From: Arcobacter iocasae
Lineage (GTDB): Bacteria; Campylobacterota; Campylobacteria; Campylobacterales; Arcobacteraceae
Assembly (NCBI RefSeq): GCF_042214795.1
Contig: NZ_CP090177.1
Span: 2,418,001 to 2,482,000 of the forward strand
Length of the DNA stretch: 64,000 bases
Direction: 5' to 3'
Position numbers and translations under genes: made by a program. The notes beneath the pieces were generated by a model. That model searched no databases, had not been told where the DNA came from, and saw nothing but the letters and a program-made list of their open reading frames with translations. Shown here in pieces: positions 1 through 8,659 of the stretch; within the stretch, counting starts at the first letter, position 1; every line of letters starts with the position of its first letter.

Positions 1-480
1 TTTGTGAGCTGTATTTACATCTCCACATACTATGATTGACTTACCTTGTTTTTTTAATTCTTCACAATGATTTAAAAATCTATCGTAAAACTCCATTTTA
101 TATACAAGTCTTTCTTCTTTGCTTTGACCATTTGGAAAATAAACATTAAAAAATGCTATATCTTTATCTCCTAAAGTAAAATGAACTTCATTGATTCTTC
201 CTTCATCTAATACATCAACAGTAGGGCAGTTACACTCAAAAGTTATATCTATATCTGTAAAAAGGGCTGTTCCTGAACGACCTTTTATGGCTGATTCACT
301 TGCTGTTACAGTTTTGAATTCTTTATTAAAAATTGTTTCTGGGATTTGTGTTTTCATTGATTTTGTTTCTTGTACACCTAAAAGATGAATATCTTGCTCA
401 TCTACCCATTTAAGTGCTTCTTTTTTATCAACAGCTCGTATACCATTTACATTCCATGATACAAATTTATATTTATTCAT
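1..480 (-). CDS. xth: Exodeoxyribonuclease III, 3' part cut by window edge
   Basis: The frame is open from the ATG at 480 down to base 1, giving the first 160 residues of a protein that is usually about 250-270 long. The N-terminus reads MNKYKFVSWNVNGIRA, the hallmark start of the exonuclease III/AP-endonuclease (EEP) family. Further on are GVQETK, with the metal-binding Glu, and VCGDVNTAHK near the edge, the family's GDxNxAH catalytic Asp/Asn segment. The enzyme removes 3' blocks and cleaves at abasic sites in base excision repair in the cytoplasm. It is transcribed leftward with its own start, and the next gene on this strand ends 89 bases upstream. The C-terminal His of the active site lies outside the window, so integrity cannot be judged. 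Confidence 0.93.
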   Translation of the reverse strand, partial: MNKYKFVSWNVNGIRAVDKKEALKWVDEQDIHLLGVQETKSMKTQIPETIFNKEFKTVTASESAIKGRSGTALFTDIDITFECNCPTVDVLDEGRINEVHFTLGDKDIAFFNVYFPNGQSKEERLVYKMEFYDRFLNHCEELKKQGKSIIVCGDVNTAHK

Positions 481-569
481 TTAAAACCTTGTTTTATATT
501 TGATAGTAGTTATATACTTTTTAAACATTAACAAAAGCATTTGCTTTTGTCAAGTTTGTAAAAGTCTAT

Positions 570-1235
570 TTATCGTTTGTTTATAATATCTTTTTTGATT
601 GTGTCTGTTATAGTTTTAGGTTCACATCTTTTTCTATGGTTAGCATCAATAAAAGCATATATTATTTCGTAGTTTTTATTTACAATGTAAGTTCCAGGAA
701 GTGGTAAATCATAAGTACCATTTCTATTGGCTTCCAATATATCTATTTTTTGTTTCTCATATACAGCGATTACTTCATCACTCAAAGTATAGTTTATACC
801 AAACTCTTTTGCGATAGTATTATTTTTGTCATAAAGAATATCAAATGTAAAAGAGTGTTTTTCTTTTAAATAAGATGATTTATCTTGTGTTTGAGGACAA
901 AGTGTGATTAATGATGCATTAAAAATTTTTAATTGCGAAACAATCTTTTGCAAAGCAAGTAATTCTAAAATGGCATATGGAGACCATGAGCCTTCAAAAA
1001 AACACAGTACTGTGTATTTATTTTTCTCAACAATATCTTTTATGTTGATAACTTTTCTATCTTGGTTAGAAATAGAGAACTCGGGAATTTTATTTCCTAC
1101 TTTTAAAGCTTTGTTAAAACAGTCTGATTCTTCCAATTTTTTAATAGCATTACATAGAGTATCTTGAGTCTCTTTTGGGACTCTTCCTTGAAATTCTACC
1201 AAATAATCTTCTATATCTTTTTCTAGTGTAGGCAT
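570..1235 (-). CDS. Peroxiredoxin-like (AhpC/TSA fold) protein lacking the catalytic cysteine
   Basis: A 221-residue protein with a thioredoxin-fold AhpC/TSA-like domain from about residue 45 to 215. The segment at residues 79-96 (FFEGSWSPYAILELLALQ) aligns with the family signature GGWCPYCNLELRALQ. The peroxidatic Cys is Ser85 and the second Cys of the CPYC motif is Ala88. The remaining cysteines (28, 39, 78 and two later ones) are not at the catalytic position. Peroxiredoxins of this type normally reduce hydroperoxides; this one probably cannot do so by the usual chemistry and may be a redox-independent binding protein or a decayed enzyme. The frame is intact with an AAGGAG-like site just before the ATG, so it is not an obvious pseudogene. 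It is divergent from the TauE/SafE gene. Confidence 0.75.
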   Translation of the reverse strand: MPTLEKDIEDYLVEFQGRVPKETQDTLCNAIKKLEESDCFNKALKVGNKIPEFSISNQDRKVINIKDIVEKNKYTVLCFFEGSWSPYAILELLALQKIVSQLKIFNASLITLCPQTQDKSSYLKEKHSFTFDILYDKNNTIAKEFGINYTLSDEVIAVYEKQKIDILEANRNGTYDLPLPGTYIVNKNYEIIYAFIDANHRKRCEPKTITDTIKKDIINKR

Positions 1236-1369
1236 ATAAGCTCCTTATGTGAAAAGAATATCTCTTTTTTTCACAACAAATTATAAAATATTTTGTCAGC
1301 ATTATAAAGAAAGGAAACTTTAACTTTATTTTATTATAGTACAAATTTACAACATTTTAAGGAATTCTT

Positions 1370-2086
1370 TTGAGTCAAGAAATAATTTTGGGGTTAATAA
1401 CCTTTTTTACATCAACAATTGCAGGTGTTGTTGGACTTGGCGGAGGTATGATTTTAATAGCTGTTTTACCTTCTTTTCTACCTTTAAACGCTTTAATTCC
1501 CGTACATGGTATAAGTCAAATGACAAGCAATCTAAGTAGAGCAGCATTTGGATATAAAGATGTAAAATTTGAAGTGATACCTAAATTTTTATTGGGTTCA
1601 ATTATTGGAATAAGCTTTTTTGCATCAATTTTGTATATTATTTCTTTGGAATATGTACCTTTATTTATAGGAACTTATATTTTACTCTCTCTTTGGAGTA
1701 AAAAATTCAATGAAAAGTTAAGAAAATATGAGAATTATTACTTGCTTGGATTTTTTCAAACAGGTCTTTCAATAGTTGTGGGAGCAACAGGACCACTTAC
1801 TATGACTCTTTTGTTAAAAGACTATGAAGATAAAGATATTGTTGTATCAACTGCTGCTGCATTGATGAGTATTACACATATCTTAAAAGTATTTGCTTTT
1901 ATGATTTTTGGATTTGTATTTTTTGATTATATTGGAATCTTGCTTGCAATGATTACAGGTGCTATTATTGGAAGTTGGACAGGAACAAAACTTAGAAATG
2001 TAATTAATGGTAAAAAATTTATTATGATACTAAAAATTTTATTATCTCTTTTAGCTATAAAAGTAATAATAAGTGCATTTATTTAA
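1370..2086 (+). CDS. TauE/SafE-family sulfite/anion exporter
   Basis: A 238-residue integral membrane protein with about eight hydrophobic segments. The glycine-rich GVVGLGGGMIL stretch near residues 20-30 and a related GATGPLTMTLLL stretch in the second half match the two-fold repeat of TauE/SafE (PF01925) proteins, which export sulfite, sulfoacetate or related organic anions. Length is typical. The start is TTG at 1370, with AAGGA seven bases upstream and no better ATG nearby. The substrate cannot be assigned from the sequence. The stop codon lies inside a stem-loop shared with the convergent gene that follows. Confidence 0.85.
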   Translation: MSQEIILGLITFFTSTIAGVVGLGGGMILIAVLPSFLPLNALIPVHGISQMTSNLSRAAFGYKDVKFEVIPKFLLGSIIGISFFASILYIISLEYVPLFIGTYILLSLWSKKFNEKLRKYENYYLLGFFQTGLSIVVGATGPLTMTLLLKDYEDKDIVVSTAAALMSITHILKVFAFMIFGFVFFDYIGILLAMITGAIIGSWTGTKLRNVINGKKFIMILKILLSLLAIKVIISAFI

Positions 2087-2097
2087 ATGATGCACTT
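2071..2097. terminator. Bidirectional hairpin between convergent genes
   Basis: Eight-base stem AAGTGCAT/ATGCACTT (2071-2078 and 2090-2097) with an 11-base loop. It overlaps the stop codon of the TauE/SafE gene and the end of the convergent small secreted protein gene. T-tracts are weak on both sides, so termination strength is uncertain. Confidence 0.45.
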
Positions 2098-2386
2098 ATA
2101 AACCTAAATCTTCTAGTTCTCCTAGATTTTTTTCCTCATCTTTTTCTTTAGGTGTCTCTTTGCTTATTTTTAATTTACCAGTCTCTTTTTTAGTCTCTTT
2201 GTCTTTTTTTGTAGCTAAATTACTTAGACTATTTGAGTTCATATTTGAAAGAGAGTTATTGTTACCTATCAATGAATCACTATTTCCACCATGCATATCG
2301 ATTTTTTGTGAGTTTGATGGAGAGTAGGCATAATTAGCAAATAAGCTAGTTAGAAAAAATGTTGCAAGTATTAAAACGATTTTCAT
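2096..2386 (-). CDS. Small secreted/periplasmic low-complexity protein
   Basis: A 96-residue protein beginning with a signal peptide (MKIVLILATFFLTSLFANYA). A short Asn/Ser-rich stretch (residues about 30-58) follows, then a Lys/Glu-rich charged tail to the C-terminus. No family recognised. The AAAAGGA ribosome binding site overlaps the end of the AEC transporter gene only 12 bases upstream, so the two are probably cotranscribed. The mature part is likely disordered. A role in the periplasm is inferred only from the signal peptide. Confidence 0.6.
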   Translation of the reverse strand: MKIVLILATFFLTSLFANYAYSPSNSQKIDMHGGNSDSLIGNNNSLSNMNSNSLSNLATKKDKETKKETGKLKISKETPKEKDEEKNLGELEDLGL

Positions 2387-2398
2387 AAATTTTCCTTT

Positions 2399-3313
2399 TT
2401 AAACAAAATAATGTAAAACAAAAAGTATACATATCATTGATATAAGTGTTTGAACTGTAATGATTGATGACATCAATCCCACATCACCACCAAGTTGTCT
2501 AGCTAAAATAAAAGATGAAGGTGCAGTTGGTAAAACACCAAATAAAACTAATATTGAAAGCATCATTCCATCTATTCCAAACATTTTAGCAAAAATAAAA
2601 ATTAAAATAGGGAAAATGAGGTGTTTTCCTATGATTGCAATGATTACTTCACTTTTTGAAGATTTAATCTCTCTTATTACAAGTCCAAATCCAACTGATA
2701 AAAGTCCCATTGGAAGTGCTGCATGACTTAGTATCTCTAAAGTGTTATTTAAAACAAGAGGTAAATGAATCCCTAAAAAGTTTATACCTCCACCAATAAT
2801 ACAAGCCACAATAAGTGGATTTTTAAAAATAGATTTTAACAAATAAATAAAATCTAATTTATCATTTGAAACATAAAGAGCAAATATTGTTATACATAAT
2901 ATATTGATAAATGGTATTGCAAAGGTAAGTATGACTGCTGATAGTATTAAGCCTTCATTGCCAAAAATTGAGCCAGCTAAAGCTAAAAAAACATAGGTAT
3001 TAAATCTAATTGAACCTTGCACAATAGAAGTAAAAGCACTAGGAGATGTTGGTTTAATTTTATTTACAATTATAAGTATAAGCATTGTCAAAAATATTGT
3101 TAAAAGAGCAGAGCCAACAAATCCTAAACTATTATCTGAGTCTAAAGAAGCACTTGAAAGTTTATAAATTAAAAGTGAAGGCATCAATACATAATAAGTT
3201 AGTTTATCAGCTTGTGGCCAAAACTCATGAGAAGGAAATTTTATTCTTTTAAAAAAATATCCTATTAAAATAAGACTAAATACAGGAATAAGCGCTGAAA
3301 ATATATGTATCAT
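2399..3313 (-). CDS. AEC-family (auxin efflux carrier-like) transporter
   Basis: A 304-residue protein with about ten transmembrane segments in two five-helix halves, the architecture and length of the AEC/BASS-like membrane transport family (PF03547). The first helix reads FSALIPVFSLILIGYFFKR and the C-terminal half contains GVLPTAPSSFILARQLGG, which resembles the conserved AEC ending with its proline and the substrate-site region. Bacterial members export malate, malonate or other organic acids; the substrate here is unknown. It starts at ATG 3313 and is followed closely by the small secreted protein gene. Confidence 0.85.
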   Translation of the reverse strand: MIHIFSALIPVFSLILIGYFFKRIKFPSHEFWPQADKLTYYVLMPSLLIYKLSSASLDSDNSLGFVGSALLTIFLTMLILIIVNKIKPTSPSAFTSIVQGSIRFNTYVFLALAGSIFGNEGLILSAVILTFAIPFINILCITIFALYVSNDKLDFIYLLKSIFKNPLIVACIIGGGINFLGIHLPLVLNNTLEILSHAALPMGLLSVGFGLVIREIKSSKSEVIIAIIGKHLIFPILIFIFAKMFGIDGMMLSILVLFGVLPTAPSSFILARQLGGDVGLMSSIITVQTLISMICILFVLHYFV

Positions 3314-3432
3314 AAAAATTCTTTCTGTTTAATATCGCATAGAATATTATCATATTAACCATAAATTATAAAGAAACCCACTTTAAAGCCTCCCCAAGAT
3401 GATAGAATTTTTTTTTGCAAAAGGAGAACATA

Positions 3433-4869
3433 ATGTTAGCAGAAATAAATACATTCCTAAATGACCTTATTTGGGGATCGATTTTAATTTACGTACTACC
3501 TATTCTTGGTATCTTTTTCACAATAAGTTCTAGATTCGTACAATTTAGATACTTTTTTAAGATGTTTCACATTTTAAGAGAAACAGCTCATGATAAAGAA
3601 GGACATATTAGCTCATTTCAAGCTTTAATGCTAAGTGTTGCTGGTCGTGTTGGTGGTGGAAACATCGCTGGAGTTGCAGTTGCAATCACACTTGGTGGTG
3701 CTGGTTCTGTATTTTGGATGTGGGTTATTGGACTTGTTGGAATGGCAACAAGTTTCTTTGAGTGTTCATTGGCACAACTTTATAAAGAAAAAGATGGCAT
3801 AGATGCTGGAGTTTATAGAGGTGGACCTGCTTATTATGCTACAAAAGCCTTAGGTCAAAGATGGTTAGGTGTTATTATTTCTATTTTATTAATGATTACA
3901 TTTGGTTTTGCATTTAATGCAACTCAATCATTTATTATCTCAACTTCATTTGAAGCAACATTTGATATTCCTACATGGATTTCTGGAATAGTTTTAACAA
4001 TTGTTTTTGGTCTTACAATTTTTGGTGGAGTAAAAAGAATTGCTAGAATGTCAGAAGTAATTGTTCCTGTTATGGCAGGGAGTTATTTACTTATTGCTCT
4101 TGTTGTTATTATTTTAAATATAGGTGAAATTCCAGGTTTAATTAATATGATTGTAACTGAAGCATTTCATCCAAGTTCTGCAATTGGTGGTGGTATTGGT
4201 GCTGTTATTTTACAAGGTGCAAAAAGAGGAATGTTTTCAAATGAAGCAGGTCTAGGTTCTGCTCCAAATGTTGCTGCAGTTGCTTATGTTGGACATCCAG
4301 TTCAACAAGGTATTGTACAATCATTCTCTGTATTTATTGATACAATTATTTTATGTTCTTGTACAGCATTTATTATTCTTTTATCAGGTGTTTATACTCC
4401 AGGTGCTGAAGGTGTTCAAGGTGTATTATTAACTCAAAATGCATTAATCGAACAAGTAGGACCATTAGGTGGTTACTTTGTTACAATTGCCTTATTCTTA
4501 TTTGGATTTTCTTCAATGATTTATAACTATTATTTAGCTGAAAATAGTTTGAACTTCTTTAGCAAAGGAAATAAGACTGCTTTTAATATATTTAAAGTTA
4601 TTTGTATATCTTTAATTATTTGGGGATCATTCCAAGATTTAGGTTCAATTTTCTCATTTGCTGATTTATCAATGGGATTATTAGCAGTTATTAATATGAC
4701 TGTAATTGCATTATTATATAAACCTGTTTTACAACTAATCAAAGGTTATGAAAGACAAGTAAAAGAAGGGAAAGTTCCTGTTCTTAGATATAATGATTAC
4801 AATGAATTTAAAATCGATAAAGCTATTTGGAAAGAGATTGTTGATAATATAAACGATAAAAGATCATAA
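3433..4869 (+). CDS. Alanine/glycine:cation symporter (AgcS family)
   Basis: A 478-residue sodium:amino-acid symporter of the AgcS family (alanine or glycine uptake driven by Na+ or H+) with about eleven membrane helices. Diagnostic segments are GRVGGGNIAGVAVAITLGG near the N-terminus and the SNEAGLGSAPNVAAVA motif in the middle. The start at 3433 is preferred because AAGGAG sits seven bases upstream; an in-frame TTG at 3415 lies on the other side of that site and would place it inside the gene. A strong terminator follows, then a histidine kinase and response regulator on the same strand that plausibly sense the substrate. Confidence 0.93.
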   Translation: MLAEINTFLNDLIWGSILIYVLPILGIFFTISSRFVQFRYFFKMFHILRETAHDKEGHISSFQALMLSVAGRVGGGNIAGVAVAITLGGAGSVFWMWVIGLVGMATSFFECSLAQLYKEKDGIDAGVYRGGPAYYATKALGQRWLGVIISILLMITFGFAFNATQSFIISTSFEATFDIPTWISGIVLTIVFGLTIFGGVKRIARMSEVIVPVMAGSYLLIALVVIILNIGEIPGLINMIVTEAFHPSSAIGGGIGAVILQGAKRGMFSNEAGLGSAPNVAAVAYVGHPVQQGIVQSFSVFIDTIILCSCTAFIILLSGVYTPGAEGVQGVLLTQNALIEQVGPLGGYFVTIALFLFGFSSMIYNYYLAENSLNFFSKGNKTAFNIFKVICISLIIWGSFQDLGSIFSFADLSMGLLAVINMTVIALLYKPVLQLIKGYERQVKEGKVPVLRYNDYNEFKIDKAIWKEIVDNINDKRS

Positions 4870-4870
4870 A

Positions 4871-4904
4871 AAGAAGAGTGAGTTAATTCTCACACTTCTT
4901 TTTT
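4871..4904 (+). terminator. Rho-independent terminator after agcS
   Basis: Stem GAAGAGTGAG (4873-4882) pairs with CTCACACTTC (4889-4898) with one mismatch and a TTAATT loop. Six T residues follow directly (4899-4904). It sits two bases after the symporter stop codon and 12 bases before the kinase GTG start, so it should lower expression of the kinase/regulator relative to the symporter. Confidence 0.8.
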
Positions 4905-4916
4905 CAAGGAAAATAA

Positions 4917-6041
4917 GTGTTTAATAAAGATGGAATTCCATTTTTTATAATAATGATACCTTTTTTATGTATCATTTTTTGCGCATTTTTTATTAGTTCA
5001 TATTATATGAAAGTCTCAGAACAAAATTTTCAAGATGATGTAAAAATTCTAATTCAAACATACCCCCAAAAAGATTTTAGTGCCAAATTAATAGAAAAAG
5101 TTATAAAAGACAAAAGAGCAGTTTATGAAAAAAATAAAGCAGATTTTTTATATTTTATAAAAATTGTGACTTTATGTGTTTTGTTTTTTATGGCTTTATT
5201 TACTTTCCTTATGACTTCTATTGTAAAAGATATTGTTAATAAATACATGAGTAAAGTTGAAAATGAACAAAATAAATTAAAAAATCTAAATGAAACACTA
5301 TCTTCAAAAGTTGCTTTTGGAATAGAAGAAGGAAAAAGAAAAGATAAAGCAATTTTAGAACAATCAAGGCTAGCAAAAGTTGGTTCAATGATTTCTATGA
5401 TAGCTCACCAATGGAGACAACCTTTAAGTGAGTTATCAGGAATTTTAATGGAGTTAGAAACTGCAACAAGATTTAAAAAAGTCGATGAAAAACATATTTT
5501 AAATTCTATAGATAGAAGTAATGACATGATTGAATTTATGTCAAATACAATTGATGATTTTAGAAATTTTTATAAGCCAGATAAGAAAAAAGAGTATTTT
5601 AATATAAGTGATGCATGTAAAAAAGCTATAAATTTGGTAGATGCAACGCTACATAATTTGTCAATAGATTTATTATTTGATATAAAAAAAGATAAAAAGA
5701 TATTTGGTTATCCAACAGAATATTCACAGGTTATTTTAAATCTAATTAGTAATGCAAAAGATATATTAGTAGAAAAAGAAATAAAAGACCCAAAAATATA
5801 TATTACAATTACCTCAAGAGGTATGCAAAGTATAGTAATAATAAAAGATAATGCAGGTGGAATTGGTGAAGAAAATCTTGATTTGATTTTTGATCCTTAT
5901 TATAGTACAAAAGATTCTTCTAAAGGAACAGGACTTGGTTTATATATTTCAAAATTGATTATTGAAAAAAATATGGGTGGTGAACTTAGTGTGCAAAATG
6001 ATAATGAAGGTGCTGTTTTTAAAGTAATAGTGTTAGGATAA
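4917..6041 (+). CDS. Sensor histidine kinase with two transmembrane segments
   Basis: A 374-residue membrane kinase. Transmembrane helices lie at about residues 8-30 and 78-103 and enclose a small periplasmic domain of about 45 residues. A coiled linker follows, then the phosphoacceptor H-box MIAHQWRQPL (His164) and an HATPase domain with N-box NLISNAKD, G1 DNAGGI and G2 GTGLGLY. It should autophosphorylate His164 and pass phosphate to the response regulator that starts two bases after its stop. The start is GTG at 4917 with AAGGA about seven bases upstream. Its position right behind agcS suggests control of amino-acid uptake, which is inferred from context only. Confidence 0.9.
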   Translation: MFNKDGIPFFIIMIPFLCIIFCAFFISSYYMKVSEQNFQDDVKILIQTYPQKDFSAKLIEKVIKDKRAVYEKNKADFLYFIKIVTLCVLFFMALFTFLMTSIVKDIVNKYMSKVENEQNKLKNLNETLSSKVAFGIEEGKRKDKAILEQSRLAKVGSMISMIAHQWRQPLSELSGILMELETATRFKKVDEKHILNSIDRSNDMIEFMSNTIDDFRNFYKPDKKKEYFNISDACKKAINLVDATLHNLSIDLLFDIKKDKKIFGYPTEYSQVILNLISNAKDILVEKEIKDPKIYITITSRGMQSIVIIKDNAGGIGEENLDLIFDPYYSTKDSSKGTGLGLYISKLIIEKNMGGELSVQNDNEGAVFKVIVLG

Positions 6042-6043
6042 AT

Positions 6044-6727
6044 ATGGATAATGAATTATTAAAAGAAAAATTAAAAGATATAAGTATTTTATGTGTTGAA
6101 GATGAAGATGGAATAAGAGAGTTTATTGTAGGTACTTTGAAGTATTATTTTAAAGAAGTATATGAAGCTAGAAATGGTTTGGAAGCCTTAGAAATGTATG
6201 AAGAGTATAGACCTAAAATAATTTTGAGTGATATAGAAATGCCAAGAATGAATGGTCTTGAATTTGTAAAAAGAATAAGACAAAATGATTTATCAACTTC
6301 TATTATTATGCTTACTGCTTATTCCAATGAAGAGTATCTTATGAATTTGATAAATTTAAATATTGATCATTTTATTTTAAAACCTTTAAATTTAAAAAAA
6401 CTAAATGAAGCTTTAACTAAATATATAGAAAGAAACTTTTCAGAACAAATATCATTAAGCGAGAATTTAAAACTTGATTTGTCAAAGAGAGAATTGATTT
6501 ATGAAGATTCTACAATAATTCCTTTACGAAAAAGAGAAAATGATTTTTTAAATCTTTTATACAAAAATAAAAATGCAATAACAACATATGAACAAATCGA
6601 GATGGAGTTATGGCAAGATAAAATTATGACAAGCCATGCCTTAAAGTCTTTTATTAAAGAGTTAAGAAATAAAATACCAGTAAATGTCATCAAAAATGTT
6701 TCACAAGCAGGGTATATATTAGAATAG
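6044..6727 (+). CDS. Two-component response regulator, winged-helix output
   Basis: A 227-residue regulator. The receiver domain (about residues 12-125) has the acidic pocket VEDED (residues 18-22), phosphoacceptor Asp63 in LSDIEMP, the conserved Thr in MLTAYS and the Lys in ILKPL. The C-terminal domain (about 140-227) ends in a QAGYILE strand typical of OmpR/PhoB-like winged helices, with an ELRNK recognition-helix region. It probably binds DNA as a tandem dimer. It sits in an operon with the upstream kinase (2-base gap). The likely target is the neighbouring symporter gene, but I could not see a clear direct-repeat site in front of it. Confidence 0.88.
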   Translation: MDNELLKEKLKDISILCVEDEDGIREFIVGTLKYYFKEVYEARNGLEALEMYEEYRPKIILSDIEMPRMNGLEFVKRIRQNDLSTSIIMLTAYSNEEYLMNLINLNIDHFILKPLNLKKLNEALTKYIERNFSEQISLSENLKLDLSKRELIYEDSTIIPLRKRENDFLNLLYKNKNAITTYEQIEMELWQDKIMTSHALKSFIKELRNKIPVNVIKNVSQAGYILE

Positions 6728-6780
6728 AAATAATAGTTGTAAAATGTTATAGTTAATAAAATGATTAATAAAGATAAACA

Positions 6781-7605
6781 ATGCAATATTTAAAAACACA
6801 CTGGAACAAACTCTTAATTTTAATACTTTCTTTTGCAATAATATTTTTTGCTTTTTCTTATACTTTGGATATAAAAGGTAAAGAATTAATTGATAAAAGT
6901 TTTAGTCAATCTGTTGTTGTTTTTGGTAGTGCGAAAGCTTTAAATGCTGTAATTTCACTAGCCCAAGGTACTGAGCTTGATTTACCTTTTTTTACAGTTG
7001 CTATTGGGGAAGTTTTAGATCCTATAAATGACTTAATCGAACAATTCTCTTTAGTGATGCTTGCAAGTATGGTTTCACTTGGTATTCAAAAAATCATGAT
7101 GAATTTTGTAACTGCTGATATTTATAATTATATTTTACTTTTTGCAGTTGTCATTTTAAATATTTGGATGTTTTTTAGATTTACAAAAGATGAAAGATTT
7201 AGAACACTATTTTTTAAAATCACAGTGATACTTATTTTTCTTCGTTTTGCAGTTCCTTTGATAGGTTTAGCTAATGACTTTGTTTATAACAACTTTGTAA
7301 AACAAGAATATAATATACAAGAGTTAAATCAAGATATTGTAAAAGTGAAAGAAGATGTAAATCAAGTAACAAAAAATACAATAGAAAACAAAGAAGATAG
7401 CTCATTTTTTACTAAAATCACAGAAAAATTTGACTCAAATTATTATGACAAAAAAATAGAAGAGTATAAAAAAGCTGTGGATAATTCAAGTGATTATATA
7501 GTTGCCTTGATTATTGCTTTTGTTTTTCAAACTATTCTTTTACCTCTTATTTTTCTTTTTATTCTTTATCATTTCGTAAGGGGAATTTTTAATCTTGGGA
7601 AATAA
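6781..7605 (+). CDS. Uncharacterised multi-pass membrane protein
   Basis: A 274-residue protein with hydrophobic segments near residues 12-27, 87-105, 112-131, 144-162 and 239-268. A charged, coiled-coil-prone loop lies between about 175 and 235 (repeated Lys/Glu/Asp, motif VKVKEDVNQV). The first 27 residues resemble a signal anchor. No family recognised. It follows the response regulator by 53 bases on the same strand, with a plausible TTATAG-like element in between, so it may be a separate transcript. A longer gap separates it from the next gene. Confidence 0.65.
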   Translation: MQYLKTHWNKLLILILSFAIIFFAFSYTLDIKGKELIDKSFSQSVVVFGSAKALNAVISLAQGTELDLPFFTVAIGEVLDPINDLIEQFSLVMLASMVSLGIQKIMMNFVTADIYNYILLFAVVILNIWMFFRFTKDERFRTLFFKITVILIFLRFAVPLIGLANDFVYNNFVKQEYNIQELNQDIVKVKEDVNQVTKNTIENKEDSSFFTKITEKFDSNYYDKKIEEYKKAVDNSSDYIVALIIAFVFQTILLPLIFLFILYHFVRGIFNLGK

Positions 7606-7714
7606 GCTTAACCCTTTTTTATTAATTCTTAAAAGTATTCTTGTTGAGTTTGATTCTCAGAAAAAAGTAAAATGATGTTATGATTCTAAAAATTATTTTA
7701 TATAAAGAGAAAAA

Positions 7715-8644
7715 TTGAACTACAAAAAAGCATTACTTCTTCCACTTATTTTATTATTATTTATTGCTATTTTTTATAATTTTAAAAAAGAGATTAGTTT
7801 CTCTTTTTACCATTGGGAAAATAGCTATAATTTACAAAATAACCAAGAGAAACTTTATATAAAAGTTTTAGATATAAACTATTCAAATAAACTAGAAATA
7901 ATAAAAACAAAGTTTATAAACAAGCCAACAAAAGGTTTTGTGCCTGTTATATATATTACAAATAAAGCCATGGACGAAGAGCCTTTAAGTTTGATGCTTA
8001 GAAAGGTTTTAAATAACTTAAAAGATATACCTTATGCTTATGATGAAATACAAATTGACTGTGACTGGTCTCTTTCAACAAAGGCTAAATATTTTGATTT
8101 TTTAAGAGAATTAAAACTAAAAAGTAATAAAAAACTTAGTGTTACTATACGATTGCATCAAATAAAATATGCAAAAAAAACTGGAATCCCACCAGTTGAT
8201 TATGGAGTTTTGATGTATTATAATATGTCTGATATCGCAGATTTTGATACCAAAAACTCAATTTTAGATAATGATGTAGCAAAACAATATCATTATAATT
8301 TTGATATTTATCCCTTAAAATTAAAACTTGCTTTACCTTTGTATTCTCAAGGTGTACAATTTAGAAATAAAAAAGCAATAAATATATTTGAAGGCTTAGA
8401 AAAAAAAGATTTTGAACAAAATTTTACTCTCATAAAGAAAAACTTTTATGAAGTAAACAAAAGCTTTTATTTTAAAGGTAGATATATTTATAAAGGGGAT
8501 ATCTTTAGGTTCGAAGATTCAAAACTTGAGGACTTAAAAATAGCCATGGATGATTTTTTTGAGTTAACGAAAAATCCTTTTTATGAGGTGATTTTTTATA
8601 CAATAAAATATAAAGATAAATATGATTTAAATAAATTAAAGTAA
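7715..8644 (+). CDS. Membrane-anchored DUF3142-like protein (TIM-barrel fold suspected)
   Basis: A 309-residue protein with one N-terminal membrane anchor (about residues 6-24) and an extracytoplasmic body. The segment YDEIQIDCDWSLSTKAKYF, then LSVTIRLHQIKY and later YGVLMYYNMS, resembles the strand order and acidic EIQxDxDW motif of DUF3142/glycoside-hydrolase-like barrels. This is a by-eye family call. The start is TTG at 7715 behind AAAGAG. The gene for an 857-residue lipoprotein begins 15 bases after its stop, so the two are very probably one transcript. An enzyme acting on a polysaccharide or peptidoglycan-like substrate is possible but unproven. Confidence 0.6.
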   Translation: MNYKKALLLPLILLLFIAIFYNFKKEISFSFYHWENSYNLQNNQEKLYIKVLDINYSNKLEIIKTKFINKPTKGFVPVIYITNKAMDEEPLSLMLRKVLNNLKDIPYAYDEIQIDCDWSLSTKAKYFDFLRELKLKSNKKLSVTIRLHQIKYAKKTGIPPVDYGVLMYYNMSDIADFDTKNSILDNDVAKQYHYNFDIYPLKLKLALPLYSQGVQFRNKKAINIFEGLEKKDFEQNFTLIKKNFYEVNKSFYFKGRYIYKGDIFRFEDSKLEDLKIAMDDFFELTKNPFYEVIFYTIKYKDKYDLNKLK

Positions 8645-8659
8645 GAAGGAAGAGTTATA

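Noticed and set aside
191..388. A 65-codon plus-strand frame at the left edge
   Set aside because: It is antisense to the exonuclease III gene, which reads through the whole interval with family motifs.
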